Below are positions 45,951 through 59,671 of a stretch of DNA of 64,000 nucleotides, in pieces. The DNA lies in NCBI GenBank assembly GCA_905618945.1, contig CAJQTF010000011.1, positions 62,001 to 126,000 on the forward strand, written 5' to 3'. The notes beneath the pieces were generated by a model, which did not search any database, was not told the DNA's origin, and saw nothing but the letters and a program-made list of their open reading frames with translations. This DNA comes from an uncultured Methylophilaceae bacterium (GTDB lineage Bacteria; Pseudomonadota; Gammaproteobacteria; Burkholderiales; Methylophilaceae). Every line of letters begins with the position of its first letter. Positions within the stretch are counted from its first letter, which is position 1. The position numbers were made by a program, and so were the translations under genes.

Positions 45951-48900
45951 ATGGCAAATCAAAAAAATTTAAAACAAGGCTTATATAACCCAAAAAATGA
46001 ACACGATTCTTGTGGTGTGGGGTTTATTACTAATATACATGGTAGGAAAAGTCATCGTATTGTTCAGCAAGGCCTAGAAATCCTCACAAATCTTACGCAT
46101 CGAGGTGCAACTGGATATGATCCGAAGCTTGGGGATGGTGCTGGATTATTGATACAGATGCCTGACAGTTTTTTTCGAGAAGAAATCAAAAATTTAAAAA
46201 CAGAACTGCCTGAAGCGGGGCATTATGGTGTTGGAATGATTTTTTTACCTCAGTCAAAGTCTGCAAGAGAAAAATGTGAGGCAATTATATCAAGGATGAT
46301 TGCAGAAGAAGGTCAAGTTGAAATAGGATGGAGGGAAGTTCCGGTTAATAATAAAAATATTGCTGCGGCAGCTCGAGATGTTGAACCAGTCATCAAGCAA
46401 ATTATTATCAGTAGAAATAAGAATTGTGCTTCACAAGATGATTTCGAAAGAAAATTATTTGTTATCCGTAAAAGAATTGAAATTGAAGTCAATAAGCTAG
46501 ATATTGATGACCCAGCAAAATTTTATATAACTTCAATGTCTTCAAGAACAATAGTTTATAAAGGCATGCTACTTGCATGTGAGGTCGGTATTTACTTTGA
46601 AGATTTATTAAATGAATTAATGCAGTCAGCGTTAGCTCTAGTTCATCAAAGATTTTCTACAAATACTTTCCCTTCATGGGAGCTTGCTCACCCTTACAGA
46701 ATGGTGGCTCATAATGGTGAAATTAATACTGTTCAAGGCAATGTGAATTGGATGAATGCTCGTCGTGAAAAAATGCATTCTTTGCTTCTTGGGAGAGATT
46801 TAGAAAAGTTATGGCCATTAATTGAGAATGGACAGTCAGATACAGCTTGCTTTGATAATTGTTTAGAGCTTTTAGTTGCTGGCGGGTACAGCCTTTCTCA
46901 TGCAATGATGATGTTAATCCCCGAGCCATGGGCAGGAAATTCACTCATGAGTGAAGAAAGAAAAGCATTTTATGAATACCATGCAGCCTTAATGGAGCCT
47001 TGGGATGGCCCTGCAGCTGTTGCTTTTACTGATGGAAAAATGATTGGAGCAACATTAGATAGAAATGGATTGCGACCTGCTAGATATTTACTGACTGACG
47101 ATGGCGATTTAATGATGGCCTCAGAAATGGGTGTTCTAAAGTTTCCTGAAGATAAAATTATAAAAAAATGGCGACTTGAGCCAGGGAAAATGTTACTTAT
47201 TGATCTCGAAGAAGGAAAATTAATTGAAGATGATGAGATTAAAGAATTGTTATCTTCAGAAAAACCATATCAAGACTGGATAAAAAAATCCCGTTATTTT
47301 TTAGGGGATTTAAAAGTTATCGATGTTAAATTTAAACACAAAGAAAGTCTGTTAGATTTACAGCAAAGTTTTGGGTATAGCCAAGAAGATCTCTCATTTA
47401 TTTTAAGCCCAATGATTGAAACAGGGCAAGAAAATTCCGGATCCATGGGCAATGATTCCGCATTGCCAGTTTTGTCAAACCGCCCTAAAATTTTATACAA
47501 TTATTTTAAACAATTATTTGCACAAGTTACTAATCCGCCAATAGATCCAATTCGTGAAAGCATAGTGATGTCATTAGTAACATTTATTGGACCTAAACCT
47601 AATCTTCTTGGAATTGAGGATAAAGAGCCACCTTTTAGATTGGAAGCTAGTCAGCCAGTTTTAAGTATCGACGAATTGGAGCAACTAAAAAAAATTGACT
47701 CATTGACAGAAAATAAATTTAAATCAAAAGTAATAGATATTACTTTTGTCACAGATTCGGATGAAGACTCTGCTGTTGCAATGAGAAATGCTTTAGAAGA
47801 TATTTGTAAAAATGCAGATCAGGCAATTAATGATGGATTTAATATAATAATTCTTTCCGATAGGGCTACATCTTCTGCTAGATTGGCAATTCCAGCCTTA
47901 CTTGCTTGCTCGTCAACGCATCAATTTTTAGTTAAATCTGGCAATAGAACAAATGCAGGATTAGTTATAGATACTGGCTCAGCAAGAGAAGTACACCATT
48001 TTGCTTTACTAGCAGGTTATGGTGCTGAAGCTATTTGCCCATGGTTAACATATGAAACAATAAAAACTCTCACCGATGATTTTATTATGGCTCAGGAAAA
48101 TTATATTAAGGCCATAGGCAAAGGTTTATTTAAGGTTATGTCAAAGATGGGAATATCAACCTATCAATCATATTGTGGGGCTCAAGTTTTCGAGGCAATT
48201 GGATTGAATGAGAATTTCATCGAAAAATATTTTACTGGGACTGTGTCTAATGTCGACGGAATTGGTATGGATCAAGTTGCTATGGAGGCCGTGAGAATTC
48301 ATCAATTAGCTTATGGTAATGACCCAGTATTAAGCAATGCTCTGGATGCTGGAGGAGAATATGCATTTAGGATTAGAGGTGAAGAGCATATGTGGACCCC
48401 TGAATCTATAGCTAAACTTCAACATTCAACTAAAAAAAATAATTATGAGACCTATAAAGAGTATGCAGAACTTATAAATAATCAAGCCCATAGACATATG
48501 ACATTGAGGGGCTTATTTGCATTTAAAATAAAAGAATCAATTCCTTTAGATGAAGTTGAGTCAGCAAAAGAGATTGTTAAAAGATTTACAACAGGAGCAA
48601 TGTCTTTAGGTTCTATATCAACTGAAGCACATTCAACTTTAGCTATTGCAATGAACCGAATAGGCGGTAAATCAAACACTGGCGAAGGTGGTGAAGATAT
48701 TCGAAGAAGTTTTCCAATTTTAAAAGACACTACAATTTCTGACCATTTAGATTCCGATATTATAATGAGAAATATTAATTTAAAAGCAGGAGATTCATTA
48801 CGATCTAGAATTAAGCAAGTAGCGTCTGGAAGGTTTGGAGTAACTGCAGAATATTTAGCATCTGCAGATCAAATTCAAATTAAAATGGCACAAGGGGCTA

Positions 48901-50570
48901 AACCCGGTGAGGGAGGGCAGTTACCCGGACATAAAGTTAGTGATTATATAGCTAAGCTTAGATTTTCTGTACCTGGAGTAGGTTTAATTTCACCACCACC
49001 ACATCATGATATTTATTCTATTGAGGACTTAGCTCAATTAATACATGATTTAAAAAATGCGAATCCAAAAGCTAGTATCTCAGTTAAATTAGTTGCAGAA
49101 ACAGGTGTAGGAACTGTAGCAGCTGGAGTAACCAAAGCCAAAGCAGATCATATTGTTATAGCAGGCCATGATGGCGGCACTGGAGCATCACCATTAACTT
49201 CGATTAAGCATGCAGGCGGGCCTTGGGAAATTGGATTAGCAGAAACCCAGCAAACTTTAATATTAAATCAATTAAGAAGCAGAGTCATACTCCAGGTTGA
49301 CGGCCAATTAAAAACAGGCAGAGACGTGGTTGTAGGGGCGATGTTAGGAGCTGATGAATTTGGTTTTGCGACTGCGCCACTTGTAGTTGAAGGTTGCATA
49401 ATGATGAGAAAATGTCATTTAAATACTTGTCCAGTTGGAATTGCTACACAAGATCCAGAATTAAGAAAAAGATTTTCTGGTCAGCCAGAACATGTAGTTA
49501 ACTTCTTTTTCTTTGTCGCTGAAGAGGCAAGGGAAATAATGGCATCTCTAGGTATCAGGAAATTTAATGATTTAATTGGGCGATCTGATTTATTAGATAA
49601 GCAAAAAGGTATCGAGCATTGGAAGATAAATGGACTTGATTTTAGTAAAATATTTTATCAACCTAAAATAGAGAATGATACTGCAAAATATAATACTGAA
49701 AGCCAAGATCATGGACTACAAAATGCTCTTGATAATGAATTAATTAAAAATACGATTTCTGCAATTAAAGATAAATCAAACATTACGTTTGATATATCAA
49801 TTACTAATGTTAATAGAACTGTCGGCACTATGCTTTCTCATGAAGTAGCAAAAAGATATGGAAATACAGGCTTGCCAGAAGATTCTATAAAGATAAACTT
49901 GAATGGAACTGCCGGACAAAGTTTCGGTGCATTTTTAGCTAAAGGGATAACTTTTAATCTTAGTGGTGAAGGTAATGATTACGTCGGTAAAGGACTTTGT
50001 GGAGGGAAGATTATTATACAACCACCCAAGAAATTTAGAGGGCTAGCTGAAGAGAATATTATTGTTGGAAACACGACTATGTATGGGGCAACATCTGGGG
50101 AAACTTATTTCAACGGGATTGGTGGCGAGCGGTTTTGTGTAAGAAACTCAGGAGCCTCTGCTGTGATAGAAGGCGTCGGCAATCATGGCTGTGAATATAT
50201 GACTGGCGGAACTGTAGTAATTTTAGGTAAAACAGGTCAAAATTTTGCAGCCGGAATGTCTGGTGGGGTTGCTTATGTTTATAATCCAAATAAGACATTT
50301 AAAAACTATTGTAATTTATCCATGGTAACACTCGATAAAGTGGAAAAAGAAAATATCGAATCTGATATACCTCAACATTTAAATTTGGCAGATGAGATAA
50401 TTTTGAAAACTCTTATTGAAAACCATTGTCAATATACTAAAAGCAATATTGCGAAAAAGATACTAAACCAATGGGATGTTGAATTAGAAAATTTTGTGAA
50501 AGTTATGCCAATTGAGTATAAAAGAGCATTGAACGAAATGAAAGAAACTAAAAAAAAGGAAGTGGCTTAA
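45951..50570 (+). CDS. gltB: Glutamate synthase large subunit
   Basis: 1539 aa; CGVGFITN amidotransferase; FMN/Fe-S region [18 protein letters not shown]. Confidence 0.99.
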   Translation: MANQKNLKQGLYNPKNEHDSCGVGFITNIHGRKSHRIVQQGLEILTNLTHRGATGYDPKLGDGAGLLIQMPDSFFREEIKNLKTELPEAGHYGVGMIFLPQSKSAREKCEAIISRMIAEEGQVEIGWREVPVNNKNIAAAARDVEPVIKQIIISRNKNCASQDDFERKLFVIRKRIEIEVNKLDIDDPAKFYITSMSSRTIVYKGMLLACEVGIYFEDLLNELMQSALALVHQRFSTNTFPSWELAHPYRMVAHNGEINTVQGNVNWMNARREKMHSLLLGRDLEKLWPLIENGQSDTACFDNCLELLVAGGYSLSHAMMMLIPEPWAGNSLMSEERKAFYEYHAALMEPWDGPAAVAFTDGKMIGATLDRNGLRPARYLLTDDGDLMMASEMGVLKFPEDKIIKKWRLEPGKMLLIDLEEGKLIEDDEIKELLSSEKPYQDWIKKSRYFLGDLKVIDVKFKHKESLLDLQQSFGYSQEDLSFILSPMIETGQENSGSMGNDSALPVLSNRPKILYNYFKQLFAQVTNPPIDPIRESIVMSLVTFIGPKPNLLGIEDKEPPFRLEASQPVLSIDELEQLKKIDSLTENKFKSKVIDITFVTDSDEDSAVAMRNALEDICKNADQAINDGFNIIILSDRATSSARLAIPALLACSSTHQFLVKSGNRTNAGLVIDTGSAREVHHFALLAGYGAEAICPWLTYETIKTLTDDFIMAQENYIKAIGKGLFKVMSKMGISTYQSYCGAQVFEAIGLNENFIEKYFTGTVSNVDGIGMDQVAMEAVRIHQLAYGNDPVLSNALDAGGEYAFRIRGEEHMWTPESIAKLQHSTKKNNYETYKEYAELINNQAHRHMTLRGLFAFKIKESIPLDEVESAKEIVKRFTTGAMSLGSISTEAHSTLAIAMNRIGGKSNTGEGGEDIRRSFPILKDTTISDHLDSDIIMRNINLKAGDSLRSRIKQVASGRFGVTAEYLASADQIQIKMAQGAKPGEGGQLPGHKVSDYIAKLRFSVPGVGLISPPPHHDIYSIEDLAQLIHDLKNANPKASISVKLVAETGVGTVAAGVTKAKADHIVIAGHDGGTGASPLTSIKHAGGPWEIGLAETQQTLILNQLRSRVILQVDGQLKTGRDVVVGAMLGADEFGFATAPLVVEGCIMMRKCHLNTCPVGIATQDPELRKRFSGQPEHVVNFFFFVAEEAREIMASLGIRKFNDLIGRSDLLDKQKGIEHWKINGLDFSKIFYQPKIENDTAKYNTESQDHGLQNALDNELIKNTISAIKDKSNITFDISITNVNRTVGTMLSHEVAKRYGNTGLPEDSIKINLNGTAGQSFGAFLAKGITFNLSGEGNDYVGKGLCGGKIIIQPPKKFRGLAEENIIVGNTTMYGATSGETYFNGIGGERFCVRNSGASAVIEGVGNHGCEYMTGGTVVILGKTGQNFAAGMSGGVAYVYNPNKTFKNYCNLSMVTLDKVEKENIESDIPQHLNLADEIILKTLIENHCQYTKSNIAKKILNQWDVELENFVKVMPIEYKRALNEMKETKKKEVA

Positions 50571-51997
50571 TGGGAAAAGTTACAGGATTTTTAGATTTTG
50601 CACGACAAAATGAGAGAAATCTTCCAACTGAAGAACGTGTAAAAAATTATAAAGAATTTATTTTGCATTTGACAGATGAAGAAGCAAAGGTCCAAGGGGC
50701 TCGCTGCATGGATTGCGGAATTCCATTTTGTAATAATGGATGTCCAGTAAATAATATCATCCCAGATTGGAATGATTTAGTTTTTAAGCAGGACTGGGAA
50801 GCAGCAATTGATGTACTTCATTCTACAAATAATTTTCCAGAGTTTACTGGGCGTATATGTCCAGCTCCTTGTGAGGCAGCATGTACCTTAAATATTAATT
50901 CAGATCCTGTAGGTATTAAATCAATAGAACATGCAATTATAGATAAAGCTTGGGAAAATAATTGGGTGCTTCCTCAAATATCAAAAATTAAAACTAAAAA
51001 GAAAATAGCTGTTGTTGGATCAGGTCCAGCCGGTCTTGCTGCAGCGCAACAGCTGGCAAGAGTTGGTCATGATGTAGAAGTTTATGAAAAAAATGATCGT
51101 GTTGGAGGCCTTCTTCGATACGGAATACCAGATTTTAAAATGGAGAAAATTCATATAGATCGAAGAGTTAATCAAATGGAAGCTGAGGGCGTAAAATTTA
51201 AGACAAATCAAAATGTGGGGGAAACTGTTGACCCTGAAAAATTAATAGAAGATTATGATGCGGTTATTTTAACCGGTGGAGCAGAGTGGCCAAGAGATCT
51301 TCCTGTACCAGGACGGGAGTTAGAAGGTGTTCATTTTGCAATGGATTTTTTACCATTTCAAAATAAAATCATAGCAGGTGATAAAGTTTCTGACCAAATT
51401 AAGGCAACCGGAAAGCATGTCGTGGTTATTGGTGGTGGAGATACTGGGTCCGATTGTGTAGGAACTTCAAATAGGCACGGTGCTTCTTCAATAACGCAAT
51501 TTGAATTAATGCCTCAGCCACCGGAGCAAGAAAATAAATCTATGATTTGGCCATATTGGCCATTAAAGATGAGAACATCTAGCTCACACGAAGAAGGATG
51601 CGATAGAGATTGGTCAATTGCTACCAAATCATTTGTTGGTGAAGATGGAAAAGTTAAAGAATTAATTGGTGTAAAAGTAGAATGGCGTGATGGAAAAATG
51701 CAGGAAATCCCTAATACAGAATTTAAATTAAAAGCAGATTTAGTTTTGTTGGCGATGGGATTTATGGGTCCACAACAAACAATGCTGGATAAATTCTTAA
51801 TTGAGAAAGACAAACGAGGCAATGCTAAAGCTTCTACAGAGGGAGATAAGGCTTATTTTACCTCAAGAGGAAAAGTTTTTGCAGCAGGGGACATGCGCCG
51901 TGGCCAATCTCTAGTTGTTTGGGCTATTAGAGAAGGTCGACAATGCGCACGCGCCGTAGATGAGTTCTTAATGGGCTCTTCAGTTCTTCCAAGATAA
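50570..51997 (+). CDS. gltD: Glutamate synthase small subunit
   Basis: 475 aa; [29 protein letters not shown]. Confidence 0.99.
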   Translation: MGKVTGFLDFARQNERNLPTEERVKNYKEFILHLTDEEAKVQGARCMDCGIPFCNNGCPVNNIIPDWNDLVFKQDWEAAIDVLHSTNNFPEFTGRICPAPCEAACTLNINSDPVGIKSIEHAIIDKAWENNWVLPQISKIKTKKKIAVVGSGPAGLAAAQQLARVGHDVEVYEKNDRVGGLLRYGIPDFKMEKIHIDRRVNQMEAEGVKFKTNQNVGETVDPEKLIEDYDAVILTGGAEWPRDLPVPGRELEGVHFAMDFLPFQNKIIAGDKVSDQIKATGKHVVVIGGGDTGSDCVGTSNRHGASSITQFELMPQPPEQENKSMIWPYWPLKMRTSSSHEEGCDRDWSIATKSFVGEDGKVKELIGVKVEWRDGKMQEIPNTEFKLKADLVLLAMGFMGPQQTMLDKFLIEKDKRGNAKASTEGDKAYFTSRGKVFAAGDMRRGQSLVVWAIREGRQCARAVDEFLMGSSVLPR

Positions 51998-52012
51998 ACT
52001 ACTCAACTTAAT

Positions 52013-53080
52013 ATGACCTCTATTATTAATGATGTTTTTTTAAAAACACTTTTAAGAGAAAGAACACCTTACACTCCAGTTTGGATAATGAGGCAAGCCG
52101 GGCGCTATCTCCCAGAATATAGAAAAACTAGAAAGCAAGCAGGAAGTTTTTTAGATCTTTGTAAAAATAAAGATTTTGCTACTGAGGTAACGATGCAGCC
52201 CCTAGAAAGATACCCCAATTTAGATGCAGCAATCTTATTTTCAGATATTTTGACTGTGCCTGACGCAATGGGGTTAGGTCTTTATTTCGAAGAAGGTGAA
52301 GGCCCAAAATTTAAAAACCCATTACAAGATGAGAAAGCAGTTCAAAAGCTAGACATACCAGATGTTGAAGAAAAATTATCATATGTTTTTAATGCGGTTA
52401 AATCAATCAAGGAAGCCCTTAAAAACAGAGTCCCATTAATTGGATTTTCAGGAAGTCCGTGGACACTCGCAACTTATATGGTTGAAGGCAAAGGAAGAAC
52501 AGATTTTTTAAAAATAAAGCAAATGTTATATAGTCGGCCAGATTTGATTAATCATATTCTTAAAATAAATACTGAAACTGTAACTAAATATTTAGCCTGT
52601 CAAATTGATGCAGGTGCAGATGTAGTTATGATTTTTGATTCATGGGGGGGTGCTTTAGCACATAGCGAATATGAAAGTCATTCGTTAAATTATATGAAGG
52701 TAATTATTTCAAACTTAAATTTATTAGGTTATCAAGATGTCCCAAAAATTATATTTACAAAAGGCGGCGGACAGTGGATAGAGGCGCAAGCTAATAGTGG
52801 TGCAGATGCTCTCGGCGTTGATTGGCAGACAGACCTCGGCCCTGCTAGAAAACTAGTAAACAATAAAGTTGCTTTACAGGGAAATCTGGACCCTGCAATT
52901 TTGTTATCGAATCCCAAGTCAATTGAAGCAGCAGTTAAAAGAGTTCTTGATGACTATGGTTATGGCGAAGGACATATTTTTAATTTAGGCCATGGAATTA
53001 CACAGTTCACGCCACCTGAAAACCTTCAAGCATTATTAGAAACCGTTCGCAATTATAGTGCCAAGTATCATCAGGAATAG
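52013..53080 (+). CDS. hemE: Uroporphyrinogen decarboxylase
   Basis: 355 aa; [16 protein letters not shown]. Confidence 0.99.
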   Translation: MTSIINDVFLKTLLRERTPYTPVWIMRQAGRYLPEYRKTRKQAGSFLDLCKNKDFATEVTMQPLERYPNLDAAILFSDILTVPDAMGLGLYFEEGEGPKFKNPLQDEKAVQKLDIPDVEEKLSYVFNAVKSIKEALKNRVPLIGFSGSPWTLATYMVEGKGRTDFLKIKQMLYSRPDLINHILKINTETVTKYLACQIDAGADVVMIFDSWGGALAHSEYESHSLNYMKVIISNLNLLGYQDVPKIIFTKGGGQWIEAQANSGADALGVDWQTDLGPARKLVNNKVALQGNLDPAILLSNPKSIEAAVKRVLDDYGYGEGHIFNLGHGITQFTPPENLQALLETVRNYSAKYHQE

Positions 53081-53081
53081 A

Positions 53082-53825
53082 TTATTTAGAAAAGTTATTT
53101 TTTTCAGTAAACTTCCATCTACGAGTTATATTAATAATATCAACATTTTTAAGAATTTCTGCAGGAAATCTTGCATAAGGCTCCCCAAGTTTAACAATAT
53201 TAAGTGCTGCTAGATCGAGTTCTTTATGTCCAGAAGATTTATTAATAAATAAATTTTTAATTGTGCCATCTGAGTTAAGTGATACAGTTAATCTAAGTGA
53301 CCCAAACATACCTAATTCAGATGCTTCTTTGGGATAATTCATTGCACCAATTTTCTCTATTTTTTGCCTCCATGCATCAAAGTAAAGTTTATAAATATAA
53401 TCCGTAGTATTGGCTGAAATAGTCCTGACTCTTTGTCGCCCCTTAAGATTATCCCTCTTGGCTAAAAAGTCTATATTTTTTATTTCAGATAAAATTTTTG
53501 ATGTATCGATTGATTTACTATTAGATTTTGAATTTTGTTTTTTATATTTGATTATTTTTTGATTGTTAATAACAACCTTATTTGTAACATCACTTTGATT
53601 ATCTATAATAGTTAAAGAGTTCTTCGGAGGCAATTTTTTTTTATTAGATAAGCTTTTTCCGTCTTCAGAAGGCAACGGCTTAACTAAAGTCACTTGCATA
53701 TTATCAAAACCATCTTGAATAGTGGATTTAATAATTGAAAAAGAAAAATTTTTTATAATAACAAGGTGAAGTAAAACTGAAAAAATAATAGCGATTAGTA
53801 GGCCATATTTTTGAAAATTATTCAT
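53082..53825 (-). CDS. TonB-family / energy-transducer C-terminal domain protein
   Basis: 247 aa; N-terminal TM; C-terminal YPKEASELGMFGSLRLTVSLNSDGTIKNLFINKSSGHKELDLAAL. Confidence 0.85.
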   Translation of the reverse strand: MNNFQKYGLLIAIIFSVLLHLVIIKNFSFSIIKSTIQDGFDNMQVTLVKPLPSEDGKSLSNKKKLPPKNSLTIIDNQSDVTNKVVINNQKIIKYKKQNSKSNSKSIDTSKILSEIKNIDFLAKRDNLKGRQRVRTISANTTDYIYKLYFDAWRQKIEKIGAMNYPKEASELGMFGSLRLTVSLNSDGTIKNLFINKSSGHKELDLAALNIVKLGEPYARFPAEILKNVDIINITRRWKFTEKNNFSK

Positions 53826-55179
53826 TTTTTAATAGTTGAATCACTTTATTTTGTAGCCCTGAGAATCCACCGTTACTCATAAAAATTATGTTGTCATTAG
53901 GCTGACAAGAATCAATAATTTTATTTGCCAATATATCTATATCCTTCATGATAGTTACATTGGGAATATTTTTAAATAATATTTTAGGGTCCCATGATAA
54001 ATTTTTTGAAAAACAGAAAATAATATCTGCCTCCTTTAGGCTTATAAGTAAAGCATCCTTCATTTTTCCTAATTGCATTGTGTTTGATCTTGGTTCAATT
54101 ATTGCAACTATTCGATCCGTACCTATTTTACTCCTTAAGCCCTCTAATGTAGTTTTTATAGCTGTTGGATGATGAGCAAAATCATCATAAATATTTATCC
54201 CTCTAGTGGACTCTAAAAGCTCCATTCTTTTTTTTACATTTTTAAATTTACCCAAAGCGCTGATTGACTTATCTGAAGGTATGCCGACATGTTTGGATGC
54301 AGCAATTGCAGCTAAAGCATTCTGCGCATTATGATGTCCAATTAAATCCCATTTGACGATGCCTTGAGATTTTTCTTGAAAGTACACTTCAAATTCATTT
54401 TCATTTATTTTTTGATAAGTCCATTTACCCATAGACCCAAAATCTTCAATCTCTGACCAACAGCCTTGCTCCAATACTTTTTTAAGTGATAAGCTATCAT
54501 TATTGAAAATAATTTTACCGATGTTTGGAATAGTTCTAATTAAATGATGAAAATGTTTTTCAATATTTTCAATATTTTCAAAAATATCTGCATGATCAAA
54601 TTCAAGATTGTTTAAAATTAATGTATTTGGGTGATAGTGAACAAACTTTGATCTTTTATCAAAGAATGCAGTGTCATACTCGTCTGCCTCAATGACAAAA
54701 AAAGTAGAAGAGTTTTTATTACTATTGATTGGTAATCTTGCTGAAACATTAAAGTTATTTGGGATACCACCAATCAAAAAACCTGGCGCTAAACCATTAG
54801 CTTCTAGAATCCAAGCTAGCATGGCAGTAGTTGAAGTTTTGCCATGTGTTCCAGCTACTGCAAGAACCCACTTGTCATGTAAAATATTCTCATAAAGCCA
54901 TTGAGGTCCTGATTGATATTTAAGCTTTTGATTTAATATTGATTCAATTAAAGGATTACCTCGGGTAATAACGTTTCCAATAATAAATATATCTGGTTTT
55001 ATCTCAACTTGTTTTACATCGTAGCCTTCAGTAATTTTTATGTCTAATTGTTCAAGTTGATTTGACATAGGCGGGTAAACATTTAGATCGCACCCCGTTA
55101 CTTTATGTCCTTGGGCTTTTGCTATAGCAGCAATTCCCGCCATAAATGTTCCACATATACCCAGTATATGAATATGCAT
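53818..55179 (-). CDS. mpl: UDP-N-acetylmuramate:L-alanyl-gamma-D-glutamyl-meso-diaminopimelate ligase
   Basis: 453 aa; MHIHILGICGTFMAGIAAIAKAQGHKVTGCD, AGTHGKTSTTAML. Confidence 0.97.
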   Translation of the reverse strand: MHIHILGICGTFMAGIAAIAKAQGHKVTGCDLNVYPPMSNQLEQLDIKITEGYDVKQVEIKPDIFIIGNVITRGNPLIESILNQKLKYQSGPQWLYENILHDKWVLAVAGTHGKTSTTAMLAWILEANGLAPGFLIGGIPNNFNVSARLPINSNKNSSTFFVIEADEYDTAFFDKRSKFVHYHPNTLILNNLEFDHADIFENIENIEKHFHHLIRTIPNIGKIIFNNDSLSLKKVLEQGCWSEIEDFGSMGKWTYQKINENEFEVYFQEKSQGIVKWDLIGHHNAQNALAAIAASKHVGIPSDKSISALGKFKNVKKRMELLESTRGINIYDDFAHHPTAIKTTLEGLRSKIGTDRIVAIIEPRSNTMQLGKMKDALLISLKEADIIFCFSKNLSWDPKILFKNIPNVTIMKDIDILANKIIDSCQPNDNIIFMSNGGFSGLQNKVIQLLKNE

Positions 55180-55184
55180 ACTTC

Positions 55185-58100
55185 CTACCTTAAATTAGAA
55201 GCTAACCATTTTTTAATCACATCAACAGAAATATCTCTGCGTTTTGCCATATCGTTGACTTGGTCTTCATCAATATTTCCAACACTAAAATATTTAGAGT
55301 TAGGATGGGAGAAGTAAAAGCCACTTACTGAAGAAGCTGGCAGCATAGCCATACTCTCTGTTAATTCCATTCCAATTTCATTTGTTTTTAGTAGCTCAAA
55401 TATATCTTTTTTTACAGTATGTTCAGGGCAGGCTGGATATCCAGGAGCAGGCCTAATTCCCTCATATTTCTCTTTTATCATATCTTCTGTTGATATTTCA
55501 TTAGCAGTTTGGTATCCCCATAAATCCTGTCTTATTCTATCATGCATATATTCAGCAAAAGCTTCAGCCAATCTGTCAGTAATAGCTTTAATCATAATTG
55601 AGCTATAGTCATCTTCCGCTTCTTCAAATATTTTTTCATAAATTTCAGCATTGATACCAGAAGTTACAGCAAACATTCCAATATAATCTTTTACGCCGGT
55701 CGACTTCGGAGCAATATAATCAGACAAGCATTGGTTAGGGTTTAGTGTTCCTTTAATGCTTGGCTTCTCAGTTTGTTGTCTTAGGCAATAATAGGTAAAA
55801 ATAGGTTTAGCTCTGTCTTCATTTTCATATATTTCTATATCATCGTTAACCGAGTTTGCAGGGTAAAAACCAATCACACCATTTGCTTTTAATTTTTTTT
55901 CATTGATTATTTTATTGAGCATTGTTTTAGCTTCAATAAAGAGTTGAGAGGCGCTTTCCCCAACAACTTTATCTTTAAGGATAGCTGGATACTTACCATG
56001 TAAATCCCATGTTTGGAAAAAAGGAGTCCAGTCTATGAATTCAGCAAGTAGTTTGAGATCAATATTCTCAAAAACTCTACGACCAATGAATTTAGGTTTT
56101 TTTGGTTCAAATTTTAGGTGCAGTTTATTTTCTCTAGCAGATTCGAGTGAAATATATTTAGCACCTTTTTTATTTAGGTGCAGCATCCTAACATTTTCAT
56201 AATCCTTAGACAGCCCTATAAGATATTCAACTTTTTTTACAGGGTCCATGAGTGATTGCATCATTGAGACCGATCGGGAGGCGTCTGGAACATGAATAAC
56301 TGGCCCTTCATAGCTAGGGGCAATTTTTACGGCTGTGTGGGCTCTGGAGGTTGTCGCTCCACCAATTAAAAGAGGGACATTATTATTTTTAAAGTATGGA
56401 TCTCGTTGCATTTCACTTGCAACATGGGTCATCTCCTCAAGTGAAGGAGTTATGAGCCCAGACAGGCCAATAATATCTACGTTTTCTTCTTTGGCTTTGG
56501 CTAATATTTCTGAACAAGGCACCATAACGCCCATATTAACAACTTCAAAGTTGTTACATTGTAATACGACTGAAACAATATTTTTACCTATATCGTGAAC
56601 ATCACCTTTAACAGTTGCAATTAGCATTTTCCCTTTTGGCTTTGCTTTAATGCCAGTTCTTTTTTCTTCAGCTTCTTTTTCTTTTTCAATAAAAGGGACA
56701 AGGTGTGCTACAGCTTGTTTCATTACTCGAGCAGATTTAACTACTTGGGGTAAAAACATTTTCCCTTGGCCAAACAAATCACCAACTACATTCATGCCGT
56801 CCATTAAAGGACCTTCAATTACTTTGATTGGGCGTCCATCTTCTTCTTTCATTATCTTTGATCGTGCTTCTTCAGTATCTTCAACAATATAATCAGTTAC
56901 GCCATGAACTAATGCGTACTCAATTCTTTTTTCCACAGGGATTAGGGTTTCTTCATCCCCACGCCAATTTAACTTAAGTTCTTCTTTTTTGCTTCCCTTT
57001 AGAGTCCCTGCTATTTCAATCATTTTTTCAGTAGAATCAGGACTCCTGTTAAGTATTACATCTTCAACTGCTTTTTTTAGATTATCATCTAAGTCATCGT
57101 ACAAACCTAACATGCCCGCATTTACAATCCCCATCGTAAGACCTGCTTTTGCTGCATGATATAAAAATACGGTATGAATAGCCTCCCGAGCTAAGTCATT
57201 TCCTCTAAAGCTAAAACTAACATTGGATACCCCACCTGAAACTTTCGCGTGAGGAAGATTCTCCGTAATCCATTTCGTTGCATTGATGAAATCTACAGCA
57301 TAGTTGTTATGTTCTTCAATTCCAGTTGCGACTGCAAAAATATTTGGGTCAAATATAATATCCTCAGGGGGGAAGTCTAATTTTGTGATTAGAGTGTCAT
57401 AGGCTCGCTTACATATTTCTATTTTTCTTTCATATGTATCTGCTTGGCCTTTTTCATCAAACGCCATCACAATTACTGCTGCACCATAATTAAGACAAAG
57501 TTGTGCTTGTTGAAGAAAGATTGCCTCACCCTCCTTTAATGATATTGAATTTACAACAGATTTACCTTGTACACATTTTAATCCTGCTTCAATCACTTCC
57601 CATTTTGACGAATCAATCATTATTGGAATTCTTGATATATCTGGTTCAGAGGCAATTAAATTGAGAAAGTGCTTCATTGCACTTAGCGAGTCAAGCATAC
57701 CTTCATCCATATTAATATCGATGATTTGCGCTCCGCTTTCTACTTGTTGTCTTGCAACAGATACTGCTTCTTCATATTTTTCATTAATAATCAAATTAGA
57801 AAAAGCTTTCGAGCCAGTGACATTAGTTCTTTCGCCTACATTAATGAATAGCGAGTCATCATTAATTACTAAAGGCTCTAAACCTGATAATTGCGTATAT
57901 ATTTGTTGGGGCGGAATTTCTCTTGGTTTTAAACCTTTCATTTCATTTGCAATGGCTGCAATATGTGCTGGCGTAGTTCCACAACAACCACCTGCAATAT
58001 TTACAAATCCACTATCGGCAAATTCTTTTAGGAGTGAAGACGTATCTTCAGGCTTTTCATCAAAGCCAGTATCGGACATTGGGTTTGGTAACCCTGCATT

Positions 58101-58934
58101 TGGGTAGATACAAATATAAGTGTTTGAAATTTTTGATAACTCTTCAGCATAAGGCCGCATTAATGCTGCACCTAAAGCACAATTTAGGCCAATGGTTAAA
58201 GGTTTTGCATGGCGAACAGAATTCCAAAATGCACTGACAGTTTGCCCTGATAGTATTCTTCCAGAAGCATCTGTAACTGTTCCAGAAATCATAAGAGGAA
58301 GGCGGATTGATTGTTCTTCAAAAATAGAATTAATAGCAAAAAGTGCAGCTTTACAATTAAGAGTATCAAAAACAGTCTCTACTAATAATATGTCAACACC
58401 TCCCTTTATTAAGGCTTTTGTTTGTTCTTGATAGCTTGAAACTAACTGGTCAAAGTTGATATTTCGCGCCCCAGGATCATTAACATCTGGAGATATAGAA
58501 GCGGTCTTGGGGGTGGGCCCAATAGCCCCCGCAACAAATCTTGGTTTTTCAGGAGTTGAGAATTTCGCGGCAGCTGCTTTTGCAAGTTTAGCTGCATTAA
58601 TATTCATCTCATTTACGAGGTGGGGCATATGATAATCATCCTGTGCAATGGAATTTGCACCAAATGTATTTGTCTCGATAATATCAGCACCGGCAGCAAG
58701 ATAATCTTCATGTATATCTTGGATTATTGTGGGCTGAGTAATATTTAGTAATTCATTATTGCCTTTTAAAAATATTTCTCTTTGACCTTTAGGGGCAGAA
58801 AAGTCTAAAAATTCAGACCCTCTGTAATCCTCTTCGGATAAGTGATGTTGTTGGATCATAGTGCCTGTTGCACCATCCATCAATAAAATTCTCTCTGCGA
58901 GTAATTTCTTAAGAATTTTTTCGGTGGTTACCAA
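55185..58934 (-). CDS. metH: Cobalamin-dependent methionine synthase
   Basis: 1249 aa; DGATGTMIQ, Zn site GGCCGTTP, B12 motif [10 protein letters not shown]. Confidence 0.99.
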   Translation of the reverse strand: MVTTEKILKKLLAERILLMDGATGTMIQQHHLSEEDYRGSEFLDFSAPKGQREIFLKGNNELLNITQPTIIQDIHEDYLAAGADIIETNTFGANSIAQDDYHMPHLVNEMNINAAKLAKAAAAKFSTPEKPRFVAGAIGPTPKTASISPDVNDPGARNINFDQLVSSYQEQTKALIKGGVDILLVETVFDTLNCKAALFAINSIFEEQSIRLPLMISGTVTDASGRILSGQTVSAFWNSVRHAKPLTIGLNCALGAALMRPYAEELSKISNTYICIYPNAGLPNPMSDTGFDEKPEDTSSLLKEFADSGFVNIAGGCCGTTPAHIAAIANEMKGLKPREIPPQQIYTQLSGLEPLVINDDSLFINVGERTNVTGSKAFSNLIINEKYEEAVSVARQQVESGAQIIDINMDEGMLDSLSAMKHFLNLIASEPDISRIPIMIDSSKWEVIEAGLKCVQGKSVVNSISLKEGEAIFLQQAQLCLNYGAAVIVMAFDEKGQADTYERKIEICKRAYDTLITKLDFPPEDIIFDPNIFAVATGIEEHNNYAVDFINATKWITENLPHAKVSGGVSNVSFSFRGNDLAREAIHTVFLYHAAKAGLTMGIVNAGMLGLYDDLDDNLKKAVEDVILNRSPDSTEKMIEIAGTLKGSKKEELKLNWRGDEETLIPVEKRIEYALVHGVTDYIVEDTEEARSKIMKEEDGRPIKVIEGPLMDGMNVVGDLFGQGKMFLPQVVKSARVMKQAVAHLVPFIEKEKEAEEKRTGIKAKPKGKMLIATVKGDVHDIGKNIVSVVLQCNNFEVVNMGVMVPCSEILAKAKEENVDIIGLSGLITPSLEEMTHVASEMQRDPYFKNNNVPLLIGGATTSRAHTAVKIAPSYEGPVIHVPDASRSVSMMQSLMDPVKKVEYLIGLSKDYENVRMLHLNKKGAKYISLESARENKLHLKFEPKKPKFIGRRVFENIDLKLLAEFIDWTPFFQTWDLHGKYPAILKDKVVGESASQLFIEAKTMLNKIINEKKLKANGVIGFYPANSVNDDIEIYENEDRAKPIFTYYCLRQQTEKPSIKGTLNPNQCLSDYIAPKSTGVKDYIGMFAVTSGINAEIYEKIFEEAEDDYSSIMIKAITDRLAEAFAEYMHDRIRQDLWGYQTANEISTEDMIKEKYEGIRPAPGYPACPEHTVKKDIFELLKTNEIGMELTESMAMLPASSVSGFYFSHPNSKYFSVGNIDEDQVNDMAKRRDISVDVIKKWLASNLR

Positions 58935-59239
58935 TTTAATAGCCCTATTATAAAATTGATACGAAATTTTTTAAATATTAGATAAGCCACTGTGCGTTTT
59001 TTCCCTAAAACAATGTGGCCAGATGGAATTTGGTTCACCAAACATTCCGCTTCTGACACGGTTAAAATATGGCGAACGCAGTTTACAAAATAAATTGCAA
59101 TCCGAGCCTGGGATTTTTCTTGCAGCGTTCCTCGAATATGGTGATTCTAGTGTAATAGTTAGAACAAATCAAGAAATGAAGACAGGTTATGTATGTTTAA
59201 AAACATATATTTAATTTAAAGAATAAGTTTTTAATCTAG

Positions 59240-59476
59240 TTATTTTGATTTGTGTTCTAAGTCTATAATTTTTGCTTCTAAAGTTTCTAGTTTGGACCTC
59301 GTTCTTTTTAAGACTTCAGTTTGCACATCAAACTCTTCCCTGTTGACCAGGTCCATCTTGGTGAAAGTGCCCTTTAATAGTGCATTTAAATTATCTTCCA
59401 TGTCACTTACTGGAGAATCTTTAATTATATTTTTTATTTTATTTGATAAATTTTGTATTTTTTCTTTATTAAGCAT
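59240..59476 (-). CDS. ubiK: UbiK-like BMFP-domain accessory factor
   Basis: 78 aa; coiled-coil C-terminus; locus context. Confidence 0.75.
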   Translation of the reverse strand: MLNKEKIQNLSNKIKNIIKDSPVSDMEDNLNALLKGTFTKMDLVNREEFDVQTEVLKRTRSKLETLEAKIIDLEHKSK

Positions 59477-59589
59477 AAGATTAATCCTTATTAAGCATTG
59501 ATTCTAACAGGAATTAATACTTTATATCTTAGTAGTATAAATATTTTATTATTCCCCAACATAAAATATTTAATTGTTAAATAAAAGTT

Positions 59590-59605
59590 TGGCACGAAAA
59601 TTGCT
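59590..59605 (+). promoter_or_regulatory. Sigma-54 (RpoN) promoter upstream of the TorF-glnK-amtB locus
   Basis: TGGCACGAAAATTGCT; GG-N10-GC spacing, matches TGGCACG-N4-TTGCW. Confidence 0.9.
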
Positions 59606-59671
59606 TTAACTATTATGTAGGAGAAACAAAACGCGTATGAGTTCATACGTTTTAATTTAGGAGAAGTTGTA

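Noticed and set aside
53441-53470. TCCTGACTCTTTGTCGCC in the TonB-like gene as a third ECF motif
   Set aside because: Inside a coding region, wrong spacing to the CGTC-like element, and no downstream gene start.
54555-54580. TTTTCAATA repeats
   Set aside because: Inside mpl, encodes (ENI)(ENI); ordinary coding microsatellite.
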